In this document: positions 1-7,312 of the stretch, piece by piece
Position numbering within the stretch: position 1 is the first letter of the stretch
How the letters are laid out: every line of letters starts with the position of its first letter
Position numbers and translations under genes: made by a program
Assembly: GCA_900549885.1 (NCBI GenBank)
Contig: URQA01000043.1
Location: 1 to 16,905, forward strand
DNA from: an uncultured Eubacteriales bacterium
GTDB lineage: Bacteria > Bacillota > Clostridia > Oscillospirales > Oscillospiraceae
Reading direction: 5' to 3'
Length of the DNA stretch: 16,905 nucleotides
Notes under the pieces: generated by a model
Databases searched by the model: none
Told to the model about the DNA's origin: nothing
What the model saw: only the letters and a program-made list of their open reading frames with translations

Positions 1-608
1 ACGTCAATGCGCATCCCCCGCAGGGTATTGATGAGAGATAGGGCGTCCGCGCCTGCATCCGCCACCGCCCGGGCAATCTCGGTGATATCGGTGACATTCG
101 GGGACAGCTTGACCATCACCGGCACCTTGCCCGCATGGGCTTTGGCCACCCCAGTGACCTCGGCGGCCAGTTCAGGCCGGGTGCCGTAGGCCAGCCCCCC
201 CGCCTTTACATTGGGGCAGGAGATGTTGACCTCGATCATGTCCACTCCGGCTTCCGACAGCTTGTCACACATCTGGCCGTACTCCTCCGGGGTATTGCCC
301 GAGATGTTGGCGATGATCTTCACATCATACTGCCGCAGAAAGGGCAGCTCATGGGTAATGAAGTCGTCCACTCCGGGGTTTTGCAGGCCCACGGAGTTCA
401 AGATCCCCATGGGGGTCTCCGCAATGCGGGGAGCGGGATTGCCCTCTCTGCGCTGGGCGGTGAGGCCCTTGACACAGATGGCCCCCAGCTCGGACAGGTC
501 GTAGAACTGGCCGTACTCCCGGCCAAAGCCGAAGGTACCCGAGGCCACCGCCACCGGGTTCTTCATGGTCATCCCCGCCAGCGTGACGGACAGATCCACC
601 TTATTCAT
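1..608 (-). CDS. pyrD: Dihydroorotate dehydrogenase catalytic subunit, type 1B (partial)
   Basis: Oxidises dihydroorotate to orotate, the fourth step of UMP synthesis, as the FMN subunit that passes electrons to PyrK and on to NAD+. About 202 N-terminal residues are visible; the C-terminal part lies beyond the left window edge. Visible motifs are VASGTFGFG near residue 21, CVKGLT near 45, NSVGLQNPG near 71, NISGNTPEEY at 101-110 and VNISCPNVK around 127-135. Cys131 of that last motif is the active-site base typical of class 1 enzymes (class 2 uses Ser). The start ATG at 608-606 overlaps the end of pyrK by 8 bases, so the two subunits are probably translationally coupled. The pairing with PyrK supports the NAD-dependent 1B type rather than the fumarate-linked 1A type. 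Confidence 0.96.
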   Translation of the reverse strand, partial: MNKVDLSVTLAGMTMKNPVAVASGTFGFGREYGQFYDLSELGAICVKGLTAQRREGNPAPRIAETPMGILNSVGLQNPGVDDFITHELPFLRQYDVKIIANISGNTPEEYGQMCDKLSEAGVDMIEVNISCPNVKAGGLAYGTRPELAAEVTGVAKAHAGKVPVMVKLSPNVTDITEIARAVADAGADALSLINTLRGMRID

Positions 609-1374
609 CCCAGTCCACCTCCCTGCCGTCAAAGACGGGGCCGTCCTTACAGGCGTGCTTCATGGTGCCGTCGGCCATCTTACATGCGCACACCAAACAG
701 GCTCCTACGCCGCAGCCCATCCGCTCCTCCATGGACACCTGGCAGGACACGCTGAACTCCGCCGCTGCCCGGTACACCGATTTCAGCATGGGCTTTGGCC
801 CGCAGGCCAAAACGGCTGTAAAGTTATTATCCTTTTCAAGCTCCTGGCGTACCAGCGCGTCTACAAACCCGTGATGGCCCAGGCTGCCGTCGTCAGTGGC
901 CAGTCGCACTCCGCCGGAGCAGGCGCGGTTGAACTCCTCCAGCAGCATCACGTTGGCCGCGGAGCGGAACCCCAGTATCGCCGTGCATTCGCTCCCCCCG
1001 TGGACCGCGCAGCCCAGCATGGGGGGGACGCCGATGCCGCCTCCCACCAATAAGTACCGCCCCTCCTGCTCCATCTGGAAGCCGTGGCCCAGGGGACCCA
1101 GCACATCCAGGCTGTCTCCCACCTGCCGGCGGGCAAGCCACTCGGTGCCCTCCCCCCGTACTTCAAAGACCAGCCGCACCAGGTCCCGCTGAGCGGACCA
1201 GTTACAGATGGAGATGGGCCGGCGCAGCAGGCGGCTGTGGCCGCACTTGACATGGACGAACTGTCCCGGCATACTCACCTGTCCGGCCATGCCGTGGGTC
1301 TCCAGCGTCATGGACCAGGCGCCGGAGGACAGTTGGGTCATCTCCAGGACCTTACTGTTGGTCTCTACCTTCAT
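601..1374 (-). CDS. pyrK: Dihydroorotate dehydrogenase electron-transfer subunit
   Basis: Carries electrons from PyrD through a [2Fe-2S] cluster and FAD to NAD+. The protein is 257 residues, matching the usual length. It has the FAD-binding RRPISIC motif at 51-57, a nucleotide-binding LLVGGGIGVPP around 108-118 and a C-terminal cluster motif with Cys221, Cys226, Cys229 and Cys242. The frame is open to an ATG at 1404, but the ATG at 1374 is preferred: it has a purine-rich AGGGAGAG about 7 bases upstream, gives the family length, and begins with MKVETNSKV. It overlaps the upstream zinc-ribbon gene by 23 bases and pyrD by 8 bases, so this end of the operon is tightly packed. Confidence 0.95.
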   Translation of the reverse strand: MKVETNSKVLEMTQLSSGAWSMTLETHGMAGQVSMPGQFVHVKCGHSRLLRRPISICNWSAQRDLVRLVFEVRGEGTEWLARRQVGDSLDVLGPLGHGFQMEQEGRYLLVGGGIGVPPMLGCAVHGGSECTAILGFRSAANVMLLEEFNRACSGGVRLATDDGSLGHHGFVDALVRQELEKDNNFTAVLACGPKPMLKSVYRAAAEFSVSCQVSMEERMGCGVGACLVCACKMADGTMKHACKDGPVFDGREVDWDE

Positions 1375-1813
1375 CGCTCTCTCCCTCTTCCCTGTGAAAG
1401 TCACTCTGGAAAAATTCCAGCCTGCCGCAGTGGGCGCAGTACTGCACCGACACCTTCAGCACCCCGGAGCTGAGGTGGGACAGGTCGCCTGTCCCCATCT
1501 CCGCCAGTTGGAGGGCGGTCCTTTTCCCGTATTTCATAGGTCCTCCGCAACGCAGGCAGGACAGGCCCGAGTAGGTCTTGGCCTCCTCCGCCTCCAGCCG
1601 CTCCAAGGCTGCCTGGAGCTGTTCCCGGGCCACCGCCCGGTCAGAGTCCAGGGCCAGGCGGACCTTTTTCAGAGGATTTGCACTGCGCAGCTTTTTCTCA
1701 CATTCCTTACAGGCGGGTTGGTAGGTGCCCCCGCAGGACACAAAGTGTCCCCCGGAAAGGATGCCCTGCTCCTCTTCCCTGCCGCAGAACACGCAGATGG
1801 TCTTTTCCTTCAT
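1352..1813 (-). CDS. Small zinc-ribbon protein of unknown function inside the pyr operon
   Basis: A 153-residue protein I cannot name. It has two cysteine-rich modules joined by a charged helical stretch (about 48-80). The N-terminal module has Cys7/Cys10, Cys27 and Cys35/Cys38, with His23 as another possible ligand. The C-terminal module has CLRCGG (Cys86/Cys89) and CAHCGRLEFF (Cys126/Cys129), a typical two-knuckle zinc ribbon. The start at 1813 has GGGAGA about 8 bases upstream; it lies 16 bases after the pyrF stop and its end overlaps pyrK by 23 bases. It is therefore probably cotranscribed and perhaps coupled with pyrK. A role in pyrimidine metabolism is not shown by the sequence; nucleic-acid or protein binding would be usual for such ribbons. 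Confidence 0.8.
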   Translation of the reverse strand: MKEKTICVFCGREEEQGILSGGHFVSCGGTYQPACKECEKKLRSANPLKKVRLALDSDRAVAREQLQAALERLEAEEAKTYSGLSCLRCGGPMKYGKRTALQLAEMGTGDLSHLSSGVLKVSVQYCAHCGRLEFFQSDFHREEGESDEGRDQQ

Positions 1814-1829
1814 GAGCCAGATCTCCCGT

Positions 1830-2753
1830 TTACAGGATGGTAATGTATTCCCTCAGCTCGTCCCGCATCTGCTCCGCGGCAGCCCGGGCGGCCTCCTGAT
1901 AGTCCATGCCATCCTTGCCGGTCTTTTTCCAGGCGCACATAATGGAGCGGGAGGCGTTGACGATGGCCCCCCGGCCCAGCTCGTCAAAGGCGCAGCGCAC
2001 ATCGGCGGCGGTGCCCCCCTGGGCGCCGTAGCCGGGCACCAGAAAGAAGGTATGCTCCAGGCGGCGGCGCAGCTCCTTGAGCACCGAGGGGTGGGTGGCT
2101 CCCACCACAGCGCCCAGGGCGTTATATCCGTACTTTCCGGCAGTATCCTTGCCCCACCGCTCAATAAGGTCTCCCATGACGGTGTACACCACCCGATCCC
2201 CGGCCACCATGTCCTGCAGCTCCACCGACGAGGGGTTGGAGGTCTTAGCCAGCACAAAGGCGGACTTGTTCCTGGCCACGCACTGGTCCAGGAAGGGCTT
2301 GATGGCATCGGAGCCCATATAGCCGTTGAGGGTGACGCAGTCAGCGTCAAAGGCCGCGCAGTCCGTTTCTCCCACCCGAGTGGTGCCCAACCAGCCCTCG
2401 GCGTAGGCGGTAGCGGTGGTTCCGATGTCTCCCCGCTTGATGTCGGCGATGACATACAGGCCCTTGCCCTTAGCGTGGGTGATAACCTCCTCCAGCGTCT
2501 CCATCCCCCGCCAGCCCAGCATCTCAAAATAGGCCGACTGGGGCTTGACTGCAGGCACCACATCGCACAGCGCGTCGATGAGGCTGCAGTCAAACTCCTC
2601 CACCGCCAGGGCGGCGGCCTGAAGGGTCTCTCCGTACTGGCTGGTGTACTTCTTCAAAATGTGGGGCGGAATGTACTCCACCCGGGCGTCCAGCCCGGCC
2701 ACGGTGGGGTTTTTCTTCTCCTTGATTTTGTCTTGCAGGATGTCGAAGGACAT
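1830..2753 (-). CDS. pyrF: Orotidine 5'-phosphate decarboxylase, PyrF type 2
   Basis: Converts OMP to UMP, the last step of the pathway. The protein is 307 residues, the longer length typical of the type 2 subfamily (the B. subtilis type is about 240). The catalytic signature VIADIKRGDIGTT lies at 101-113, with Asp104, Lys106 and Asp109. VKPQSAYFE near 69-77 is another family motif. The ATG at 2753 is preceded by AAAGGAAG with a 7-base spacer. It follows pyrC by 50 bases; that gap can form a small hairpin (2783-2798, 5-bp stem) whose role, if any, is unknown. Confidence 0.97.
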   Translation of the reverse strand: MSFDILQDKIKEKKNPTVAGLDARVEYIPPHILKKYTSQYGETLQAAALAVEEFDCSLIDALCDVVPAVKPQSAYFEMLGWRGMETLEEVITHAKGKGLYVIADIKRGDIGTTATAYAEGWLGTTRVGETDCAAFDADCVTLNGYMGSDAIKPFLDQCVARNKSAFVLAKTSNPSSVELQDMVAGDRVVYTVMGDLIERWGKDTAGKYGYNALGAVVGATHPSVLKELRRRLEHTFFLVPGYGAQGGTAADVRCAFDELGRGAIVNASRSIMCAWKKTGKDGMDYQEAARAAAEQMRDELREYITIL

Positions 2754-2803
2754 ATGCCCACTTCCTTTCTATATTCAGCGTTCCGCCTGACCGGGCGGAC
2801 GCG

Positions 2804-4090
2804 TCAGCTATCTTGATAGATGACCTTCCCACTGGCAATGGTATACTTCACCCGGCCCTTTGCCTGCCAGCCGCCGAAGGGAGTGTTGCGGCCTTTGGAG
2901 GCAAACTCCTCCGGGTCCACGATCCACTCCTCATCCGGGTCGAACAAGACTAAATCGGCGTCGGAACCCACCGCCAGGTTTCCCTTCCTCCTCTGCCCCA
3001 GGATGAGGGCCGGGGCGCAGGACATCTTGGCCACCACATGGGGCAGGGAGAGCTTCCCAGTGTGGTACAGCGCGGTGAGGGTGAGGGCCAGGGAGGTCTC
3101 CAGCCCCACCATGCCGCTGGGCGCCTCGGCCAGCGGACGGGCCTTTTCCTCGGCGGAGTGGGGCGCGTGATCGGTGACAATAGCGTCGATGGTGCCGTCC
3201 ACCAGCCCCTGGATAATGCCCGCCACATCCTCCTGGGTGCGCAGGGGCGGATTGACCCGGGCCATGGAGCCTTGCCTGAACACCTCCTGCTCGGTGAGGG
3301 TAAAATACTGGGGGCAGGTTTCACAGGTGACGGTCACCCCTCGGGCCTTGGCCTGGCGGACGATGTCCACGCTCCTGGCAGTGGAGATGTGGCAGATGTG
3401 AATATGGGCGCCGGTCTCCTCCGCCAGGCGCACATCCCGTTCCACCTGCATCTCCTCCGCAATGGCGGGTCGGCCGGGCAGGCCCAGCTTCTCTGCCACC
3501 GGCCCGGCGTTGACGGCGTAGTTTTGTACCAGATCCTTGTCTTCGCAGTGGTCTAGGAGGGGCAGGCCCACGGCCTTGGCCGCCTCCATGGCCTGGCGGA
3601 GGAGCTTCTCATCCTGGATGGGCACCCCGTCGTCGGACAGGGCCGGAGCGCCCGCCTGCTTCAAAGCGGCAAAGTCTGTCAGCTCCGCCCCGCCCAGGCC
3701 CTTTGTCACGGCGCCCACGGGCAGGACAGTCACGCCGGTGGGGGCGGCCTTCTCCACCACCAGGCGCACCAGCTCTGGACTGTCGGTGACGGGCTTGGTG
3801 TTGGCCATGGCCACCAGGGTGGTCACTCCACCGCGGGCAGCTGCGGCGCAGCCCGTAGCCACCGTCTCCTTGTACGCAAAGCCAGGCTCCCGCAGATGGA
3901 CGTGCATATCTACTAGGCCGGGGGCAGCCACCAGCCCGGCCGCGTCGATGACCTGGTCGGCCTGCATGGGGCCTCCCCCTACTTTGACGATCTTTCCGTC
4001 CTCTATAAGGAGATTCGTCATGGTGTTCAGCCCAGTGGCAGGGTCTATCACCCAGGCGTAACGGATCAGCAGTTTCAACTCAAACCACAT
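2804..4090 (-). CDS. pyrC: Dihydroorotase, class I
   Basis: Cyclises carbamoyl aspartate to dihydroorotate, the third step of UMP synthesis. It is an amidohydrolase with visible metal ligands: His63 and His65 in DMHVHLREPG, Asp154 in LSDDGVP, His181 in DHCED, His234 in HICHIS and Asp307 in TDHAPH. The length (428 from the ATG) matches the family. The start is uncertain. The ATG at 4090 is immediately preceded by AAAAAGG with no spacer, whereas an in-frame TTG at 4078 sits 11 bases after the same AAGGA and would begin with the common family N-terminus (M/L)KLLI. It is the first gene of the operon, with a promoter at 4149-4177. Confidence 0.96.
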   Translation of the reverse strand: MWFELKLLIRYAWVIDPATGLNTMTNLLIEDGKIVKVGGGPMQADQVIDAAGLVAAPGLVDMHVHLREPGFAYKETVATGCAAAARGGVTTLVAMANTKPVTDSPELVRLVVEKAAPTGVTVLPVGAVTKGLGGAELTDFAALKQAGAPALSDDGVPIQDEKLLRQAMEAAKAVGLPLLDHCEDKDLVQNYAVNAGPVAEKLGLPGRPAIAEEMQVERDVRLAEETGAHIHICHISTARSVDIVRQAKARGVTVTCETCPQYFTLTEQEVFRQGSMARVNPPLRTQEDVAGIIQGLVDGTIDAIVTDHAPHSAEEKARPLAEAPSGMVGLETSLALTLTALYHTGKLSLPHVVAKMSCAPALILGQRRKGNLAVGSDADLVLFDPDEEWIVDPEEFASKGRNTPFGGWQAKGRVKYTIASGKVIYQDS

Positions 4091-4148
4091 CCTTTTTCTC
4101 TGCGCGTCACATCATACCAACGCGGAATCTCTTTGTTCAACAGCTTTT

Positions 4149-4177
4149 ATTATATACTATCCCCCGCTCTTGCGCAA
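4149..4177 (-). promoter_or_regulatory. Sigma-A-type promoter of the pyr operon
   Basis: On the minus strand TTGCGC (4177-4172) and a perfect TATAAT (4154-4149) are separated by 17 bases. Transcription should begin near 4142, giving a leader of about 50 bases before pyrC. The leader can form a 5-bp hairpin (4120-4124 with 4103-4107) but shows no terminator/antiterminator pair of the PyrR type. Confidence 0.75.
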
Positions 4178-4233
4178 CAAAAACAATCTGGCCGACTCCC
4201 TGTCCGGGACAGCCGCTGTACCCTCTATTGGGC

Positions 4234-4252
4234 AAAAGGAGACATCGTCCCC
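4234..4252 (-). terminator. Probable intrinsic terminator after the MATE gene
   Basis: Minus-strand GGGGAC, a 3-base loop GAT and GTCTCC form a 6-bp stem with one G-U pair, followed by TTTT. The flanking A-rich 5' side could extend pairing with the T run. It lies 48 bases beyond the MATE stop and upstream of the pyr promoter, so it would separate the two units. Confidence 0.55.
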
Positions 4253-4299
4253 TCTTTGCTTCTCCTTTCCCTGACCAAAACACAGAACACAACCGCTCT

Positions 4300-5676
4300 C
4301 TATTTTACTACAGCAGCCTCCTCCGGAGGCAGGCCTGCCCGCTGAATCCCCCTGCGCAGCCAATTTCCCCGGAAATAGTAAACCAGATACAGAATCGATG
4401 TGACCACCCAGCTGATGGGATAGCTCACCAGCACTGTCTCCAGCACCGGAAAATGTGGCAGCACAACTAGTACCCACGCAACCCGCAGCACACATACGCC
4501 AAAGCAGGTAAGCAGCGTGGGGCGGAGGGAATCGCCCGTTCCCCGGGCTGCGCCAGAGAAAATCTCAATGCAAACAAAGGTGAAATAGAATGGCGAGGTG
4601 AACCACATCATGCGCATACCAAGGTCAATGACAGCCAGGTCGGAGGAAAACAGACGCAGCAGCGGCCCCGCCCCCACGCAGTACAATAGGCTCACCCCCG
4701 CAGTGACCGCGAAGGTCACCCCCAAGCACACCTTTACTCCCCGGCGAATCCGGTCATACTTCCCTGCCCCAAAGTTCTGGCTGACAAAAGTGGTAATGGA
4801 CACACCAAAGGCGCCGGAGATCATCCAATAGAAACCGTCTACCTTGCCAAAGGCAGTCCAGGACGCTACAGCCACGGTTCCGAAGGAATTGATGCTGGAC
4901 TGAAGAAACATATTCGCCAGGGTATACATATTGGACTGGATCCCCGCAGGCAGTCCGATGGCCAGAATCATGCGCAGCTTATCCCGGTAAAAGCGAATGG
5001 CTTTCAGCTCTATGCGGTACACTGTGTCCGCACGCACGAGAGACAGGGTCACCAGCACTGCACTGACCACCTGGGAGAGCACCGTGGCCAGCGCCGCTCC
5101 AAATACATTCCACCGGAACGCCACCACAAAAACCAGGTCCAGTACGATATTGGTCATACACGCGGCAATCAGGAAATAAAGGGGACGCTTGGTGTCCCCC
5201 ACCGCCCGCAGCACACTGGAGCCCATATTATAGATGAAGGAGGCAATGGTTCCGCTAAAGTAAACCTTAAGGTAGACTTGCGCGTACCCCATCACGTCAC
5301 TCGGCGTCCCCATCAGGCGCAGGACCGGGTCCGCCAGAACCAGGCCCAGCGCCGTGATCAGCACTCCGGCGGTCAGGGCGATCGCCGCAGCGGTGTGCAC
5401 CGCTTTCCGCAGCTCTTCACCCTGGCGCGCCCCATAATACCGGGCAATGACCACCGTGGCCCCGGAGGAAAGCCCAACAAACAGGTTCACCAGGAAATTG
5501 ATAATCACTGAAGTAGCACCGCCCACTGCGCCCAGAGCTGCGGTGCCTACGAAATTGCCCACAATGATGGCATCCACAGTATTATAAAACTGCTGAAAAA
5601 ACGTTCCCAATAAAATAGGAAAAAAGTAGAACAACAGGGGCCTCAGGATCGGCCCTTCTGTAATCTGATTTTGCAT
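4300..5676 (-). CDS. MATE family efflux transporter
   Basis: A 458-residue integral membrane protein, the normal length for multidrug and toxin extrusion (MATE) antiporters, which export cationic compounds in exchange for Na+ or H+. The N-terminus carries the family pattern: LLFYFFPILLGTFFQQFYN, then DAIIVGNFVG and alternating hydrophobic segments consistent with 12 helices in two six-helix halves. The ATG at 5676 follows AAAGGAG, but with a rather long 13-base spacer; no better in-frame start exists upstream. It is a single-gene unit with its own promoter and a strong leader hairpin. Substrate cannot be read from the sequence. Confidence 0.93.
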   Translation of the reverse strand: MQNQITEGPILRPLLFYFFPILLGTFFQQFYNTVDAIIVGNFVGTAALGAVGGATSVIINFLVNLFVGLSSGATVVIARYYGARQGEELRKAVHTAAAIALTAGVLITALGLVLADPVLRLMGTPSDVMGYAQVYLKVYFSGTIASFIYNMGSSVLRAVGDTKRPLYFLIAACMTNIVLDLVFVVAFRWNVFGAALATVLSQVVSAVLVTLSLVRADTVYRIELKAIRFYRDKLRMILAIGLPAGIQSNMYTLANMFLQSSINSFGTVAVASWTAFGKVDGFYWMISGAFGVSITTFVSQNFGAGKYDRIRRGVKVCLGVTFAVTAGVSLLYCVGAGPLLRLFSSDLAVIDLGMRMMWFTSPFYFTFVCIEIFSGAARGTGDSLRPTLLTCFGVCVLRVAWVLVVLPHFPVLETVLVSYPISWVVTSILYLVYYFRGNWLRRGIQRAGLPPEEAAVVK

Positions 5677-5715
5677 GACGGCCCGGCATCTCCTTTTTCA
5701 CAACAGCAAAGTCAA

Positions 5716-5742
5716 GCGCCACGTCCCGTAGGGTCGCGGCGC
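5716..5742 (-). other. Strong stem-loop at the 5' end of the MATE leader
   Basis: On the minus strand GCGCC, GCG, A, CCC, a TAC loop, GGG, A, CGT, GGCGC fold into eleven pairs interrupted by one A-A mismatch, with one G-U pair. The predicted transcription start (about 5743) is at the foot of the stem, so the mRNA would begin with this hairpin. There is no T run after it, so it is not a simple terminator. Confidence 0.6.
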
Positions 5743-5749
5743 CTGTCAC

Positions 5750-5779
5750 ACTATAGCAGATTTTGTCCTTTTCTGTCAA
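5750..5779 (-). promoter_or_regulatory. Promoter of the MATE gene
   Basis: Minus strand: perfect TTGACA (5779-5774), 18-base spacer, TATAGT (5755-5750) with an upstream TG giving an extended -10. The predicted leader is about 67 bases and carries the hairpin at 5716-5742. Confidence 0.8.
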
Positions 5780-5939
5780 GATGAAGCCTTCACAGAGCGC
5801 AAACGGCCAGAGCTTGCCGCATCTCCGCCCACTCTTTAACATTCAGGGAAAGCCGAAGTCATTTCCTCACTCCCGTCTAGCTCACGGCATGGGAATAGCA
5901 AGGTCCGAAATAGCCGGCCGTCTCTGTTTTCCAGTCTGC

Positions 5940-6518
5940 CTACAGGGCGGCGCACCGGGCGTTGACTTGCTCTTCCTCCGCCCGCATAGCTTCCAGTGTG
6001 CGCTCCAGCAGGACGTCAAGCTCCCACCCCAGCAGGTTGGCTCCCCTCTCAATCACCTCGCGTGAGCAGCCGGCGGCGAACTTTTTGTCTTTGAACTTCT
6101 TTTTCAGGGACTTGAGCTCCATATCCTGCACGCTTCTGGATGGACGCATGAGCGCGGCGGCCCCTATGAGACCGGTGAGTTCATCCACAGCAAAAAGCAC
6201 CTTTTCCATCTCGTGCTCCGGCTGAATATCCACACAGGTGCCCCAGCCGTGGCTGGCCACGGCGCGGATCAGCCGCTCATCAATCCCTTCGTCTCGCATG
6301 AGCTGCTGGCATTTGACGCAGTGTTCTTCCGGCCACTGCTCAAAATCCAAATCGTGGAGCAGTCCCGCCATACTCCAAAATGCCTTCTCATCTCCATAGC
6401 CCAATTGTTGGGCAAACCAGCCCATCACCGCCTCTACCGTCAGCGCATGACGCAAATGAAAGGCTTCTTTGTTATAACAGGTCAGCAGTTCCCACGCCTT
6501 ATCACGGGTCAATTCCAT
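5940..6518 (-). CDS. HD-domain metal-dependent hydrolase
   Basis: A 192-residue protein with an HD-type phosphohydrolase fold. Visible metal-site residues are His24 (in RHALTVEAV), His55-Asp56 (in AGLLHDLDFE) and His90 (in VASHGWG). Clostridia commonly encode similar HDIG-type proteins of about 190 residues; their substrates are mostly unknown, with nucleotides or phosphoesters likely. The frame is open to 6641, but a promoter lies at 6552-6580, so that start would not be transcribed. AAAAAGGAG at about 6529-6537 sits 10 bases before the ATG at 6518 and only 1 base before the ATG at 6527, so 6518 is chosen. The gene is divergent from the DUF4364 gene. Confidence 0.85.
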   Translation of the reverse strand: MELTRDKAWELLTCYNKEAFHLRHALTVEAVMGWFAQQLGYGDEKAFWSMAGLLHDLDFEQWPEEHCVKCQQLMRDEGIDERLIRAVASHGWGTCVDIQPEHEMEKVLFAVDELTGLIGAAALMRPSRSVQDMELKSLKKKFKDKKFAAGCSREVIERGANLLGWELDVLLERTLEAMRAEEEQVNARCAAL

Positions 6519-6551
6519 AAAAACCATACTCCTTTTTCTGTTTTTGCTCCT

Positions 6552-6580
6552 ATTATATCCCTTTTCCCTCCTTGGCGCAA
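6552..6580 (-). promoter_or_regulatory. Promoter of the HD-domain gene
   Basis: Minus strand: TTGCGC (6580-6575), 17-base purine-rich spacer, perfect TATAAT (6557-6552). The same -35 hexamer and spacer length are used by the pyr promoter at 4149-4177. The leader is short, about 25 bases. Confidence 0.75.
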
Positions 6581-6659
6581 CCAGCTTTTCCTTGGTACAA
6601 ACCTCCGCGACGCCAATCTGACATTTGCTTTCCCCTGTCACACTGCCCTCTCTTTTCTC

Positions 6660-6688
6660 TTGAAAGAACCATATTTTTTCAGTATAAT
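6660..6688 (+). promoter_or_regulatory. Promoter of the DUF4364/CmpB pair
   Basis: Plus strand: TTGAAA (6660-6665), 17-base spacer, perfect TATAAT (6683-6688). It is divergent from the HD-gene promoter, about 80 bases away. The leader to the start codon at 6782 is about 87 bases and contains two hairpins. Confidence 0.75.
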
Positions 6689-6700
6689 AGTTTTATTCCT

Positions 6701-6748
6701 TTCCGGGGCCTGTCCCGGAAAAAGCGCCCCGGTGCTCTCAGCCGGGCG
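6701..6748 (+). other. Two tandem stem-loops in the DUF4364 leader
   Basis: The first is TTCCGGG (6701-6707) paired with CCCGGAA (6714-6720), loop 6 bases. The second is CGCCCCGG (6725-6732) paired with CCGGGCG (6742-6748), with one bulged C and a 9-base loop. Neither is followed by a clear T run. They fall between the predicted transcription start and the Shine-Dalgarno site GGGAGGT. Confidence 0.55.
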
Positions 6749-6781
6749 TATTCCCTACTTTCATAAAGGGAGGTCGCTTCC

Positions 6782-7312
6782 ATGGCCGGTTTTATCCATG
6801 GCAAACTAGACATCAAGCTCCTGGTGCTCTACCTCACCTCCCGCCTGGCCGGCCCGGTGGACTTTGCCACCCTGACGGATTTGGCGATGTGTGACGACGG
6901 GGTAGATTACTTCGTTTATGCCGAAGCGGTGTCCGAACTGGTAGACAGCGGACACATCACCCAGGATGGGCAGAACTACGTGATCACCGACAAGGGCAGG
7001 CGGAACATCGCCGCTGGGGAGAGCAGCCTGTCTCCGGTCATCCGCACCCGGTGTGACCAACGGCTAGCGCCTCTGAACAATGCCATCCAACGGCAGGCCC
7101 AGGTACGTTCTCAGGTCCAGGAGGCCGGGAATGGGAGTTGGCTTGTCCAGCTTGCTCTGGATGATGGCGAGGAAAGCCTATTTTCTCTCTCCCTCTGGGC
7201 CCCCTCACAGGACAGTGCTCAATCTATGGCCGACCTATTCCAAGCCCATCCGGAGCGAGTATACAACGGCATCCTAGGTGTCCTGCTGGGGAACGGGGAG
7301 GATCGGACATGA
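6782..7312 (+). CDS. DUF4364 family winged-helix protein
   Basis: A 176-residue protein that I assign to DUF4364, a family found mainly in Clostridia. The N-terminal half (about 8-80) reads like a winged-helix DNA-binding domain: KLDIKLLVLYLTSRL, a recognition-helix-like stretch around YFVYAEAVSELVDSGHI, then a wing ending GQNYVITDKGRRNI. The C-terminal half (about 85-170) is an unassigned mixed domain. The ATG has GGGAGGT upstream with a 7-base gap. Its stop overlaps the next start as ATGA, so both proteins are probably made together. A regulatory role is likely but its targets are unknown. Confidence 0.85.
   Translation: MAGFIHGKLDIKLLVLYLTSRLAGPVDFATLTDLAMCDDGVDYFVYAEAVSELVDSGHITQDGQNYVITDKGRRNIAAGESSLSPVIRTRCDQRLAPLNNAIQRQAQVRSQVQEAGNGSWLVQLALDDGEESLFSLSLWAPSQDSAQSMADLFQAHPERVYNGILGVLLGNGEDRT

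Noticed and set aside
1725..2816. A 363-codon plus-strand open frame opposite pyrF.
   Set aside because: pyrF is unambiguous on the other strand; the antisense frame has no recognisable domain and is a by-product of GC-rich codon use.
5582..5842. A minus-strand open frame overlapping the MATE start with an ATG right after AAAGGAG.
   Set aside because: It spans the MATE promoter and leader hairpin and reads out of frame into MATE; the peptide resembles nothing. The ATG could at most serve as a decoy start.
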